A DNA stretch of 64,000 bases, taken from Viola odorata. Lineage: Eukaryota > Streptophyta > Magnoliopsida > Malpighiales > Violaceae. Positions 21,973 to 33,220 of the stretch are shown piece by piece (the stretch's first letter is position 1; each line of letters opens with the position of its first letter). Below the pieces are notes generated by a model that was not told the DNA's origin, searched no databases, and was given only the letters and a program-made list of their open reading frames with translations. The stretch spans positions 22,058,579 to 22,122,578 of the forward strand of contig OY829542.1 of NCBI GenBank assembly GCA_963691705.1, in the 5' to 3' direction. The position numbers and the translations under genes are program-made.

Positions 21973-22740
21973 TAAGGTGTTCATGATTGGTAAGGTATCC
22001 CTTTTATTTTCAAGTTTTCATCACTCAAATCGGTTTCTTCTTCTTCTGAATTCTAAAACCGATTTCTTTGTGTGCTTGGTTCGATACGTGTGTGTCAGTT
22101 TTGAAATTGTAATTATATATATAGCTATTGAAGTGCGTTTTCAATAATAAAGGTATCGTTGGAAAGCTGTGTTTTTTAGGAATCCAAATAAAAAAGAATC
22201 AAGTGATTTGGAGTTTGGAGTCAAAATCTGTGATCGAAACACTAAACTATGTACGTAGTAAAAAAAAAATAAAAAATAAAAATTTAAAGACTACGTCAAT
22301 TTACAAGTACAAAGGATAAAAGTGTTGAACTCCAATATCAAAAGGAAAGTAAAAGAGGCAAGAGCAAAGTGAACACATATTGTCTATCAAAAGAATCGCA
22401 TCTTGCGACATATTTGAGTTGTTCTTGAGTCTTTGATCTCTTCTTTGATCCCTAATACATTGCATTCTACTCCATTGGATAATTGCGTAGTTGATTGCTT
22501 ATTGCAACTACTCGGTTACCTAATATCTACATTTGTTTTGCAACTAGTTGTCCTTGGGAGTATCTTTGGAAGCTTTATTCTTATTCTTGAGTCTTACTAA
22601 CAATCGGCATTGCAGGAAATTTGAGTGCTTATTTGTGAGATTATTAGAGTGAATAAACACGAGTGTAAACACATGAGGGAGTGCTAGGATTAGTGAAATT
22701 TTACGTGCTTTGCTAGTGTTGTGCTTTCAGGAACTACAGG

Positions 22741-24261
22741 ATGTCCGACGAAGTCACTGGACCAAACATCAATCCGGTGTTGGCAGCTCTCGAGTCACTC
22801 ACGGTTGAACTAAGGGGAGTAGCAGCGGAGGTTAGAATGACTGCAAGTCGGTTACTGCGGGTTGAAGAGTCGCAGGCTAAAGGTGTTGAGTTGCATAGGG
22901 TACCTACTCTTAACTAGGGGCATAGCTCTCACGGTTCAGTACCGAGAAAGGAGGACCCTTTTGGGGATGATGTTTCAGATGGTCATCTCGACGATACTGA
23001 TGACGAGAGTGATGGACATCCGAGGCAGGAGTACGTTCCACCCGTTGGTAGGCATAGGCGGGGGACTCCCAACGAGCGCCTTGCAGAACAAGAGCGTGGT
23101 GCTCCCAGACCTCCACCTTGAGGTCAACAAGGTCCGTTACCTGATACAGATGGTAACGAGGGTCGTGTACCAAGGGTTAGGCAGGGTGGTAGGCCAAATG
23201 AGCAAGTGGAGAATAGAGTTGATGCGAATCTCAGTAGCATCAAGATGAAAATTCCACCGTTTGATGGTGCAGATGACCCGGACGCGTATTTGGTATGGGA
23301 TAAAAAGGTTGATTCAATCTTTTTCTGTCATAACTACTCAGAGGATAAGAAGGTCAAACTGGCAGCCGTCGAATTTAGTGGGTATGCTACTCATTGGATG
23401 GAGCAAACCATTAGGAATCGCACCTTAAGGCGAGATGGACCGCTTACATGGGAAGTAATGAAGGCATTCATGAGGGAGAGGTTTGTGCCTCCTTATTTTC
23501 ACCAAGAGCTTCACAAGAGATTGCAGTCAGTAACACAAGGAAGTAAGAGTGTTAGTGAGTACTACAACGAGATGGAAATTGCCTTAGCTAGAGTAGAAGC
23601 GGTTGAAAGTGAAGGCGCTAAGATGGCAAGGTTCTTTAACGGCTTGAATAGGGATATTGCTAACACATTGGAACTCCACCCTTATGATTCGTTGAGAGGA
23701 ATGTTGCACTTAGCAACTAAAATAGAGAAGCAACGGAAGGAGAGGGTTCCGTATAGTAGAGCCCCAACAGCGCCGACAAGTACCAAGGTTAGTACTTGGA
23801 AGAAACCTTGGGAAAAGGATGTTAAGGGTCCGAATGCTACACGTAGGGCATTACCTCATACCAAAGGGGGAACCAGTACTAACTCTATTCCTAGACCGGC
23901 CGATAGCAAGCCATATACACCACCTATCGACCGACCACCTACCAAAGACATTGTTTGCTTTCAATGTAACGGGAGAGGCCATCGAAGAGCCGAATGTCCT
24001 AACAAACGAGTATTCATCATAAGACCCAATGGAGACGAAGAATCAGATGAAGACAATCAGGGTTCAGACGGAGGGGATGATGAAGAGGACAATGAGTCGG
24101 AGGAGGATTGTCTAAAGCCCGAGAGTCACTTGATGGTGGTGCGCCGTAGCCTTAGCGTACAAGTGAAAGAAGAGGTTCTTGATGAAGAACAACGAGAAAA
24201 CCTATTTCATACTCACGGATTGGTTGATAAGAAAGGGTGTGCAATATGGGAGTTGCACTAA
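22741..24261 (+). pseudogene. CRM gag polyprotein with two nonsense codons
   Basis: Capsid-nucleocapsid precursor. The ATG at 22741 opens a frame that runs to 24261, broken by TAG at 22915-22917 and TGA at 23119-23121. The capsid domain covers about 23250-23760: KMKIPPFDGADDPDAYL, then RFVPPYFHQELHKRLQ and SEYYNEMEIALARVE. A Pro-rich linker leads to a canonical zinc knuckle, CFQCNGRGHRRAEC, at about 23958-23999, followed by a strongly acidic stretch (about 24030-24110). Gag would form the virus-like particle and bind the genomic RNA. The frame then shifts by one near 24.24 kb into protease; as CRM normally has one gag-pol frame, this is probably a disabling indel rather than programmed frameshifting. 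Confidence 0.8.
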
Positions 24262-24628
24262 CTGTGCGAGCTGGATGATGGTGCACAAGCTCGGGTTACA
24301 AACAATCAAACATCCACATCCGTACAGCTTACAATGGATGACAGATGGGCTAGGGATCAAGGTGACTAGACAAGTGCTAGTTAATTTCTCAATTGCCAAG
24401 TACAAGGATGAGGTGCTGTGTGACGTAGTCCCAATGCAAGCTAGTCATATCATCCTTGGGAGGCCATGGCAGTATGATAGAGAGGCCATTCATGATGGCA
24501 AGCGCAATCACTATAAGTTAGTAAAGAACGGACAGAAGTTTACATTGGCGCCTCTCACACCGGCCGAGGTACTGAAGGACCAGCATTGGCTTGCTAAGTC
24601 CCATGCTGAGTATGAGATAACAAAATAA
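24190..24628 (+). pseudogene. CRM aspartic protease
   Basis: Protease segment between gag and RT, in the pol frame. The sequence reads SCTNCASWMMVHKLGL and SHIILGRPWQYDREAIHD, matching the retropepsin-like domain of this lineage. The expected active-site Asp just before GSCTN is disrupted (the frame reads RKGVQYGSCTN), consistent with local damage at the frameshift. The frame ends with TAA near 24626. From there to about 24870 the DNA encodes only a degraded charged linker. Confidence 0.65.
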
Positions 24629-24868
24629 ATTGAGAGGAAAAGAGAAGGCTTGAGAGTCTAAAGGAAAGAGGGAAATAGTGAGCCGAACATCCCCCATGAA
24701 AAGAGTGAGCATGGGCAGAGAGAGTGTGAGAAAAACAGCTTCTATGAAAATATAGAGCATGGAAAGAGTGAAATTGAGAGTGTCAGAAAACATTCGCATG
24801 AAAAAAGTAAGCATGCTAAGAGTGGCATTGAGAGGATAAAAGGAGAGACAAGTAAAAAGAATTCGAGA

Positions 24869-27800
24869 GTGTATGCCAAGGATAGCGAAGTGAGGAAAAT
24901 ATTGATTTCCAAGAAAGATTGTTTTGGCGCAAGTCGACCCCTACTTCTAATGCACTTTCGCTCTTATTGTTTGAACTCTTCTAACTCTGACCCTTTTCAT
25001 TCTACTCCATCTAGTATCTCCTCTCTTTTGCAGGAATTCAAGGGCGTATTACCCGAAGAGATGCCACCCGGATTACCACAAGTTCACGGTATTGAGCATC
25101 GTATTGACTTCATTCCAGGCTCTGCCATCCCTCATCGACTAGCATATAGGAGTAACCCAGAGGAGACTAAGGAGCTTTAGAGATAAGTTGATGACTTACT
25201 CAGCAAGGGTTATGTGCGCGAAAGCCTATCTCCATGCACAGTTCCTGTTATTTTTGTTCCTAAGAAAGACGGTTCCTGGCGCATGTGTGTTGACTGCCGA
25301 GCTGTCAACAAGATCACTATAAAGTATCGCCATCCCATACCTCATTTATATGACATGTTAGATTAGCTTAGTGGTAGTATAATTTTCTCTAAGATTGACT
25401 TGATGAGTGGTTACCACCAAATTCGTATGCATGAAGGGGATGAATGGAAAACTGCTTTTAAAACCAAGTATGGACTGTATGAATGGATGGTTATATCCTT
25501 TGGGTTGACTAATGCACCTAGTATATTTATGAGGCTCATGAATCATGTTCTTAGGCATTTAATTGGTCGATTTGTTGTAGTATATTTTGATGATATTCTC
25601 ATTTATAGCAAATCACTAGAGGAACATGTGTTGCATCTTAGAGAGGTATTTCTAATCCTTCGAGAGCAGCATTTATATGCTAAGCCTAGTAAGTGCTCTT
25701 TTTCCATGGAACGTGTTGGATTCCTTGGTTTTATTGTGGGTATAGATGCTGTGTAGGTGGATGAGGAGAAGGTCCGTGCGGTCAAGGAGTGGCTGACTCC
25801 AAAAACAGCAAGCGACGTCCGTTCCTTCCACGGACTGGCCAGCTTCTATCGTCATTTCATGAAAGATTTTAGTTCCTTAGTTGCCCCTCTTAATGAACTA
25901 ACAAAGAAAAATATTGTTTTCAGGTGGGAGCAACCACAAGAAGATGCATTCAACTCACTCAAGGAGAGGTTGAGTTCTGCGCCGATTTTGGCTCTTCCGG
26001 ATTTCAGCAAGGCCTTCAAGGTTGAATGTGATGCGAGTGGAGTGGGGATCGGTGTTGTGCTCATGCAAGAGAAGCGCCCCATTGCTTACTTCAGCGAGAA
26101 GCTCAAGGATGCGCAGCTAAGATACCCCACCTACGACAAGGAGTTCTATCCATTGGTGCGTGCATTAGAGACTTGGCAGCATTACTTGATGCCAAGGGAA
26201 TTCATCATTCACACCGATCACCTTAGCTTGAAGTATCTCAAAGGGCAAGGTAAGCTCAATCGCCGCCATGCTACATGGATGGAGTTTATTGAGTCTTTTC
26301 CTTATCATATTCAGTACAAGCAGGGTAAGGAGAATGTGGTGGCCGATGCTTTGTCACGAAGGTACGTACTGATCACTTCCCTTAGCGCTAAACTCCTTGG
26401 ATTTTTGCACATTATTGACTTGTATCCACTTGATGCTGATTTTGGTACTATATTTGCACATGACTTGTCTATTGTTGGCTCTAAGTATTATTTGCATGAT
26501 GGATACTTGTTTAGGGAGAAACGTTTGTGTATTCAGCATTGTTCTTTGCATGAATTACTGGTGCTTGAGTCCCACAGTAGTGGACTCATAGGTCACTTTG
26601 TCGTGACCAAAACTTTAGATATCTTGCATGATCATTTTTATTGGCCTCACATGAAATGTGATGTTGTGCGTCTTGTTGTTAGATGTCTGGTGTGCCGTAG
26701 GTCCAAGTCTAAGGTCGCTAACCATGGCGAATTTCTTCCTTTGCCTGCGCCTTCCCACCCTTGGACCGATCTATCCATGGACTTTGTAGTCGGTTTACCC
26801 AAGTCTAAGAATGGGAAGGATAGTATTTTTGTTGTGGTTGATCGCTTTTCGAAGATGTCCCATTTTATCCCATGTTCAACTACTTATGATGCTACTCAAA
26901 TTGCTGGTTTGTTCTTTAAGGAAGTAGTTCGCTTACATGGTATTCCTTTGACTATTGTTAGTGATAGAGACACGAAATTTCTGAGTCATTTTTGGCGTGT
27001 CCTATGGAAAACGATAGGTACTAAATTGTTATATTCTACCTCCTATCACCCTCAGACTGATGGACAAACTAAGGCAGTCAATCGTACTCTTGGATCATTA
27101 CTACGCACCTTAGTTCGTAAGCATATTGGTACTTGGGTAGATCACCTGCCCTTTATTGAATTTGCTTACAACCGTGCTGTCCATTCTACTACTCACTATT
27201 CCCCATTTGAACTTGTGTATGGTTTTAATCTTAGAACTGTTTTGGATTTAACCCCTTTACCTTTAAGTGATGCCGTGAGTTTAGATGGAGAACGGAAAGC
27301 TGAGTTCGTGAAGAAACTCCATGCCAAGGCCAAGCAGAACATTGAGCGTATGAATGAGAAGATTGCTCAGAAGCGCAATGAGGGACGGAAGCTAGTAGCT
27401 TTCAATGTTGGCGACTGGGTTTGGTTGTATATGCACAAGGAGCGCTTCCCAGCTCAACGACGTGGCAAGATCTCTCCTCGCGGTGATGGGCCGTTCCAAA
27501 TCGTGGAGAAGATCAACAATAACGCATACAAACTTGCGTTGCCTAGTGAGTATGGTGCAATTAGTTCTACATTTAATGTTGCTGATCTCTCTTTCTATGA
27601 TGTAGGGGATGATTATGGCGTGGATGATGCTGCTTTGGATTCAAGGACGAATCCTTCCGAAGGGGGAGGGGATGATGCGATCCCAAGCATCTCCACTGTT
27701 TCTTTGCCACCTTCAGGACCAGTGACTCGAGCACGAGCCAAAAAGCTTCAAGATCAGTTGTCTATACTCCTTCACACAAAGCTGAAGCGCGAGGATGCAA

Positions 27801-28009
27801 TGGAGGGAGCAGCATTGCGAGAGAGAGTCCCGCGCATGGTTAATCTCCTTACCATCACGCCAAGTGACAGTGATCCTGCCGGTAGCCGGATCTTCACCGG
27901 CCTTTTGGATCGACGTGATCAGGGGATATCATCCCGGCGTAATTACGCCACAAACAGAAGGACGCGAGCCGGCAGCCTCGATGCCGACGTAATTACGTCA
28001 GCCCCATGA
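24869..28009 (+). pseudogene. CRM pol: RT, RNase H and integrase
   Basis: Domains in order are RT (about 25190-25760, with the catalytic block [12 protein letters not shown]), Ty3-type RNase H (about 25960-26370, VECDASGVGIGVVLMQE and HTDHLSLKYLKG), integrase zinc finger (about 26540-26710, ending RCLVCRRSK) and integrase core (about 26760-27110). In the core, Asp residues lie in LSMDFVVG and IVSDRDTKF, but the third catalytic residue is Lys, in DGQTKAVNR, where Glu is invariant. In-frame stops: TAG 25178-25180, TAA 25184-25186, TAG near 25363 and TAG 25754-25756. The frame continues beyond the polypurine tract into the 3' LTR and ends at 28009; the part in the LTR would be the lineage-specific integrase C-terminus. 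No classical chromodomain is seen. Confidence 0.85.
27659..27672 (+). other. CRM polypurine tract
   Basis: GAAGGGGGAGGGGA directly abuts the 3' LTR start (TGATGCGATCC). It primes plus-strand DNA and here also encodes part of the protein tail (EGGGDD). Confidence 0.9.
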
Positions 28010-28653
28010 CGTAATTACGTCCCAAACAGAAGGGGCAAACAAGGTCCGCTTCGCTCCCGACGTAATTACGTCGCCTTCCTGACGTAATTACGTCTGTGCT
28101 GCCCAGTTTTGCGTCAAAGTAAAAGAAACCTTTGACTTTCTTTTATTTGGCTGACTTTTCTATTTATGGATTTATTTGGGTATTTAATTAATTATTATTT
28201 TTAATTAGTTTAAATAGCTAATTAGAAGTAATTTAAGGAAGGGACTTTAAAATACTTAGGGTTTTGTTATAAAGACTATATAAGGAGTATTTTCTCCTTG
28301 TAGTTGACTTGGCTTAATTTTGATAATCAGAACAATTGTTTCTTGCAACTTATGCCCATTGTTCATCCGTGAGCACTTGTTCCTTCTTGAGTCTTGCAAT
28401 TCTCGAGTCTGTTTCAAGTAAAACCCGAATATTGCATAATTGTGTCGTTTGCCTTAGATTGATTCTCATACCGGAGTCTAGATTTAAGGATTCTACTCAA
28501 GATCCTCGATTGCTTGGTTTAGATTGCTTAACGCCTGGCTGTTAGGAGATTTAAACATCAAGAGAGTAATATTATTTCCGCTGATTGAAATCCAGTCTTG
28601 AACAAAGATGAAAAGGTACGTGCTACGCATCCTACGCAACTAGGATCGTATCA
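27673..28653 (+). repeat. CRM 3' LTR (981 bp), partly coding
   Basis: Direct copy of 20976-21957. Bases 27673-28009 continue the pol frame (PPSGPVTRARAKKLQ, then RVPRMVNLLTITPSD). The rest, about 28010-28653, is non-coding U3/R/U5 with the same GACGTAATTACGTC palindromes. The LTR ends just before the ATTGA duplication. Confidence 0.9.
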
Positions 28654-28658
28654 ATTGA

Positions 28659-29129
28659 CATGCCACTTGGTACCCCTTTTGAAGGTACGGTTATAGGTTG
28701 TTTCCTGGGAAAAATAATTGGAATGGGTAGAGGAGAGAGGTTAGAACTAACATTTGATAAATTTTTCTCAATTCGCTCACTCCTTTCTCGCTCACTTTCT
28801 TCATTCTCCTTTTGCTCGATTTGTTCACTCTTAATGTCATGCTTGCTATTTTCATGTCGTGTGTTGCTCTCATCACTTACTTTCTTCTCTCGCTCACACT
28901 CTTCTTCTTCTATCTCAATGGTATACTTGCTATTTTCATACCGTGTATTTTGCCCTCCACTTTCTTTCTTCTCTCCACACTCTCTTCTCTCATTTATAAG
29001 CTCACATTTTTCACTCTTCCTTGCTATAATTTCGGCCACATTTTCTTTAATCAATTTACAATTGTCAAGTATGAAATGTGGTTCAAAAGATGGAGGAAGT
29101 GTGTGTAGAGTTCGGTAGGTGGCTTGCAC
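28659..29129 (-). pseudogene. Element X acidic, charged spacer region
   Basis: Open minus-strand frame, rich in Glu, Lys and Arg, with repeated phrases (TRYENSKYTIE, TRHENSKHDIK). It corresponds in position and character to the charged linker between protease and RT in the plus-strand CRM element (about 24640-24860), where similar words are visible in DNA. It precedes the point where the CRM insertion cuts element X. No enzymatic function is expected. Confidence 0.45.
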
Positions 29130-29289
29130 CTTGTCGCTGAGTGTAGTCTAGGCTTATCGGTAGCGGGAAAAGGAATTTGGCTCATTTGGCAGCTTTGGGA
29201 GGAACGTCGGCTAGGTCTCATCAAGGACTCATTCGTTTCCACTTTCTCGGCAAAACAGTGTATGGATTTCAAGTTTGAGAACTAACAAC

Positions 29290-29810
29290 ATGCAAGTTGG
29301 CATCATACTTTTTCATTCAATCCATTCTCAAACATTTCCATGATCACACTCTCACTTTCTTAAATATTAGTCATGATGAGTAAGTCATCGAACTCATTAA
29401 AGTATTCTTGAATGGAATTGGACCCCTATCGGATGGAATAATATTTGCTCTCCAATTTCCACCAATGGTGAGAAAGTACAAACCGTTGCCTCATTTCGTC
29501 CCAAGTAGCTATCGGTCCTCTTCGGTTCCTTTCTCTTTTGTTACTGATTTTGTACCACCAAGTGTCAGTATAATCTTCCAACATCATGGTAGCAACCTTG
29601 ACTTGCTTGTTGTCCGAAGTTTGGTGATGATAACATAGGCGTTGGAGTCGGCATTCCCACTCGAGGTACTCTATCGGGTCGGTTGTTCCCTTGAAAATGG
29701 GAAGTGGAGCTCGGCTGTAATCAATGGTTTCATGACCACTAGTAGAGGGGCCATGGCCAAGGCCTCGTTCAGAGGTGCCTAGGCTGTAGCTTGACTGACA
29801 AGAATTATAT
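29290..29810 (-). pseudogene. Element X gag capsid remnant
   Basis: The minus strand reads LPIFKGTTDPIEYLEWE, then KQVKVATMMLEDYTDTWW and IATWDEMRQRFV, the capsid pattern of CRM-type gag (compare IPPFDGADDPDAYLVWDKKV in the CRM element). Stops follow, after YYSIR and after IMTN. No intact zinc knuckle was found. This places gag near the right-hand LTR and confirms that X runs on the minus strand. Confidence 0.65.
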
Positions 29811-31492
29811 GAAGTAATTATACCTACAAAATGAACAAACTATATGTATGTGTATATATAAATGTTAGTTAAAAACACTCGCTCACGTGTTTACACTCGT
29901 GTTTTAAAACTCTCGCAAAAATTGTACTCACAAATCTCTCAACTCACTTGGACAATCCTGTGCCTTCTCAAGCATTCAAGGATGCAACCTCAAGTAATCA
30001 GTCACAAGAAAACAGACTCAAGAAGATGCAATAAATTCATAAAGAAAGGATGAGTATCAAGGGGGGGGGGGGGGTATCAGACTCAAGAATTGTTGAGTAG
30101 GGAGGTTATCGGGAGGAGGGGTTAATGGATCCAGTGAAAGAGGGGGTTAACAGATCCAGTGAAAGACTCAAGAAAGCAAGACCAAGAGAACTATCAGTAG
30201 ACTCGAAGAACAAGACTAAGAGAACTATCGGTAGACTCGAAGTACAAGACTAAGAGAACTATCGGTAGACTCGAAGAACAAGACTAAGAGAACTAACGGT
30301 AGACTCAAAGAATAAGACTAAAAGAGCTGACGGTAGATGAAAGAGACGTGGACTCAAGATAAAAGACTTAAGATAAAAGACTTAAGATAAAAGACTAAAG
30401 TTAAAAGACTCCAGATAAAAGACTCAAGAAAACTAACGGTAAGGGAAACTATCGGACTTTGGAAGTCTTGAAAGAACAAGACTCAAAGAATGGAAAAACT
30501 AACGGACTTGAAAAACTCAAAGAACAAGACTTAGAAAATAATTAAGAAGACTCAAAATGATTTTTTCCGTTCTTTGGATAGAAGGTGGTGTATGGTAGGT
30601 GTTAAGAATCACTTATGCCTACTTCTCTTTAGCTAGTTGTAGGGTAGGAGTTTTCTTTTCTTTTCTTTTTTTTCTTTTCTTTTGTGGGCCCCTTTTTGGA
30701 TTCTTTATCTGGACAAAGATAGACTAGGATGCTATTTTATACCCTGACAGCTTTTGGGCTATTAGCAGAGGTAGACTAGATGGTTTAGTGGACTATAGGC
30801 TCAAGTATACTAGATGTGCATTAAAGCATGGGATGGACGTTTGGACTTTTGAGGGCCTATAGATTTGAAGGAATATAATTGTTTAGAGGGAAACACAAAC
30901 ACCTTTCTAATTTTGAAAAGAAAACGGACCAAAATGAGAAAAGACTCAAGGATACATGAAGAACATCAAGAACACATGAAGAACATGAAGAGCACTATGA
31001 ATGTTCTTGATAGACTTTCATGTACTGACTCGAAAATATAGAAAATGATGGCTAAGAATCACGAAATTTAACAGAGACGTTGATAAGACACATATCTACA
31101 ACTTTCACGAAGAAAAGGGAAAAAAATCCGTCTGGAAAACACCAGAAACAAACCAACAACACAGAAACAATTTTCCTCGGACGAAATCTGCACTCCTGAC
31201 TGTTTTGGCCAAAATGAATAAGATTTCCTTAGAATTTCTAGGAGACTCAAGAACAAGAATTGTGACGCACAGAATGAAGTTTGTTGACATAAAATTTCAA
31301 AATTTTCTAGGTGGTATAACTCACACAAAATAGAATAGAAAACAGACACAACAAGCTGATTTTTTGGACTGGAAAAATAGACACACAAAACTTACAAACT
31401 CAGGAGCTCTGACTCAACGATGAAAACGACTCAAGACTAACTCAAAAGTGACTTAAGACAAATTCAAGAGTGCCAAAAGATCTACTACCACC
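29811..31492 (-). other. Element X untranslated leader
   Basis: No gene. It lies between gag and the 5' LTR. It contains minisatellites (30177-30430), a 14-G run (30061-30074) and a polypyrimidine patch (about 30650-30685). Next to the LTR the minus strand reads GGTGGTAGTAGATC, a candidate primer-binding site resembling that of the CRM element. Confidence 0.55.
30177..30430. repeat. Minisatellites in element X leader
   Basis: Five units of about 34 bp (starts near 30177, 30210, 30245, 30279 and 30312) share AAGACTAAGAGAACTATCGG. They are followed at about 30357-30430 by about five 14-bp units of the type ATAAAAGACTTAAG. Confidence 0.85.
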
Positions 31493-32883
31493 TGATATGA
31501 TCCGACCCAGGGTGAGTGGATCGAATGATGGAAAATGATTGGAGGATCTAGCTCTAGAGTTCACGACTCACAAACATATGAAAAATAGCAGGAAATATGG
31601 ATGAACGAGGGAAGATACGTAGCAAAAAGAATTAGAAACAGATACCCGAATTGAAGGGCAGAAGAGATAAGAGATGATGGTTAGAACAACGATCGATTGA
31701 ACACTTGAGATATGCTTGTTGAATCCTTAAACACATTTTGTCCACTCAATGGACACTCAAACACTCACTCAATCGCTCACAAATAGGATGTAACAATGGA
31801 TTACACAAAGGAGGTGTTTTATCAAGATTTCACCGAGGGCTAAGGGTTTAAGACTCGGATCTATGGATGATAAAATGATGATGAATTTACGTTTTATCCT
31901 TGTGAGGTCTCAAAACACCATCAAGCTTAGAATCTCACAAGCGTTGAGCTTCGGACGAATAAAGAAGGAGTGTTTTCAACTTAATAAATATTAATCAATC
32001 AAAAGCTATCCCCAAATGTGCATGTAATGAGCTACTTATACTAAGTTACAAGAATATTTACGTATAGGACAAGTTTACCCCTTCTATTAATTACAAGAAA
32101 TAAAAGTCTAATATGTATAGAGATTAACGACATGATCACACTCTCACTTTCTTAAATATACTAAATCTCGGTGAAACCGATAACTTCCTGATAGGATGCT
32201 CATGCTTGGAAAGCTTGGCCATGTGGGTGGCTGGATTGCATCAGGCTCAAGACTCGGCTGATGTATTGATGGGTGTCTCTTCCCGATAGTTGCACGCCCA
32301 TTAGTTATGCGCCCATTAGGTATGCGTGCCCGGTGGGTATGCGCCCGGTAGGTACTCGCTCCCGGTAGGTGCATGCCTTATAGGTGCACGCAATTAGGCA
32401 AGGGGAAAGTTATCGGCTTGTGGGAAGTTACCGGCATAGGGAATGTTATCGGCACACCCGATAGGTGCGCGCCCTTAGACATGGGGAAAGTTACCAGCAT
32501 GGGGTAAGTTACCGACATGAGGGAAGTTACTGGCATGGGGAATGTTACCAACACACCCGATAAGTGCACGCTCTTGGGCCTTGAATCCATTCCTTCACTT
32601 CCTTGCTCAGCCATCTTGGTCTTTGCTTGCTTTCTGCTTATGTGCCCATGGTCGTGTGCTCTTGGCTTCAAGGCTGCCTTATACGGATGGTTGTTGGCTC
32701 CGATATCTCCCCTGAAGGTTGCCGGTAGGTTGAAAGCTAGGCCACGCAGGTGGCCTAGAGTTTGGATGATTATCAGGATGTTTTCCGATAGGCTTATGGT
32801 GTGCGCGGCCGTGGCTGCTTGTGATCGGTCCTTGTGGCACCGTGTCATGCTCTTGGATGTCAAAGGGGTCCATAATCATATCA
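31493..32883 (-). repeat. Element X 5' LTR (1391 bp)
   Basis: Direct copy of 18969-20241, longer by several indels, with the same termini TGATATGATCC and ATCATATCA. Minus-strand frames within it are the LTR-encoded homologue of the protein tail and are not separate genes. Confidence 0.8.
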
Positions 32884-33220
32884 TGTGGGAAGACTCTTCA
32901 AGATACCAAGACTTGATAGAATACCGATTAACCATGTCAGCTCATACGTTGTCATTGCCATGGAATGATACTCGGCCTCAGCAGATGATCGAGATACCGT
33001 ATGCTACTTTTTAGTCTTCCAAGATATGGAGAGCTGCCCAAATAAATAAACCAACCAATAAGGGATCTGCGAGTCAAAGGGAAACCTGCCCAGTCCATGT
33101 CACACCATCTATAGAGCCGCAAATCACACTTACTCTGCCTCAAAAGACCTTCTCCCGGATTTCCCTTCAAATATCGCACCACACGTAGCGCAACTACCTA
33201 GTGTTCCTCTTCTGAGCGTT
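32884..33220 (-). mobile_element. Ty1/copia RT-RNase H segment (other half)
   Basis: The minus strand reads VVRYLKGNPGEG, then LTRRSLIGWFIYLG and VSRSSAEAEY, the RT end and start of RNase H of copia elements. It has a frameshift and a TAG. It joins the tail at 18968 across element X. On its other side it is cut at 33220 by the Athila LTR, whose continuation lies beyond the window. Confidence 0.75.

Larger units (their letters stand above)
20976..28653 (+). mobile_element. CRM-lineage Ty3/gypsy element, full structure
   Basis: A 7678-bp element flanked by the 5-bp target duplication ATTGA (20971-20975 and 28654-28658). The LTRs are 982 and 981 bp and nearly identical, so insertion is fairly recent compared with its surroundings. 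Order: LTR, primer-binding site, gag, protease, RT, RNase H, integrase, polypurine tract, LTR. The gag type (IPPFDGADDPDAYLVWDKKV) and a reading frame that continues into the 3' LTR fit CRM, the lineage known for centromeric retrotransposons. The coding region has several stops and at least one frameshift, so it is not autonomous now. Confidence 0.85.
18969..32883 (-). mobile_element. Element X: CRM-related, pol-deleted gypsy element
   Basis: Bounded by direct LTRs (18969-20241 and 31493-32883) that begin TGATATGATCC and end ATCATATCA on the plus strand. On the minus strand a polypurine tract abuts the left LTR, so that is the 3' LTR. Internal parts are a leader with minisatellites, gag remains (29290-29810), an acidic spacer (28659-29129), an unrecognised segment and the integrase tail (20242-20480). 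Reverse transcriptase, RNase H and the integrase core are absent. A complete CRM element lies inside (20976-28653). The flanking copia sequence joins across it, but no clean 5-bp duplication is visible (AAAGG left, TGTGG right). Confidence 0.75.

Noticed and set aside
28660..29118. Plus-strand Ser/Phe/Leu-rich frame.
   Set aside because: It is the complement of the acidic, charged spacer of element X; the amino-acid bias follows from that.
32144..32863. Minus-strand frames with Pro/Met/Thr repeats.
   Set aside because: They lie wholly inside the element X LTR and match the frame in the other LTR; they are the LTR-encoded tail and low-complexity sequence, not a new gene.
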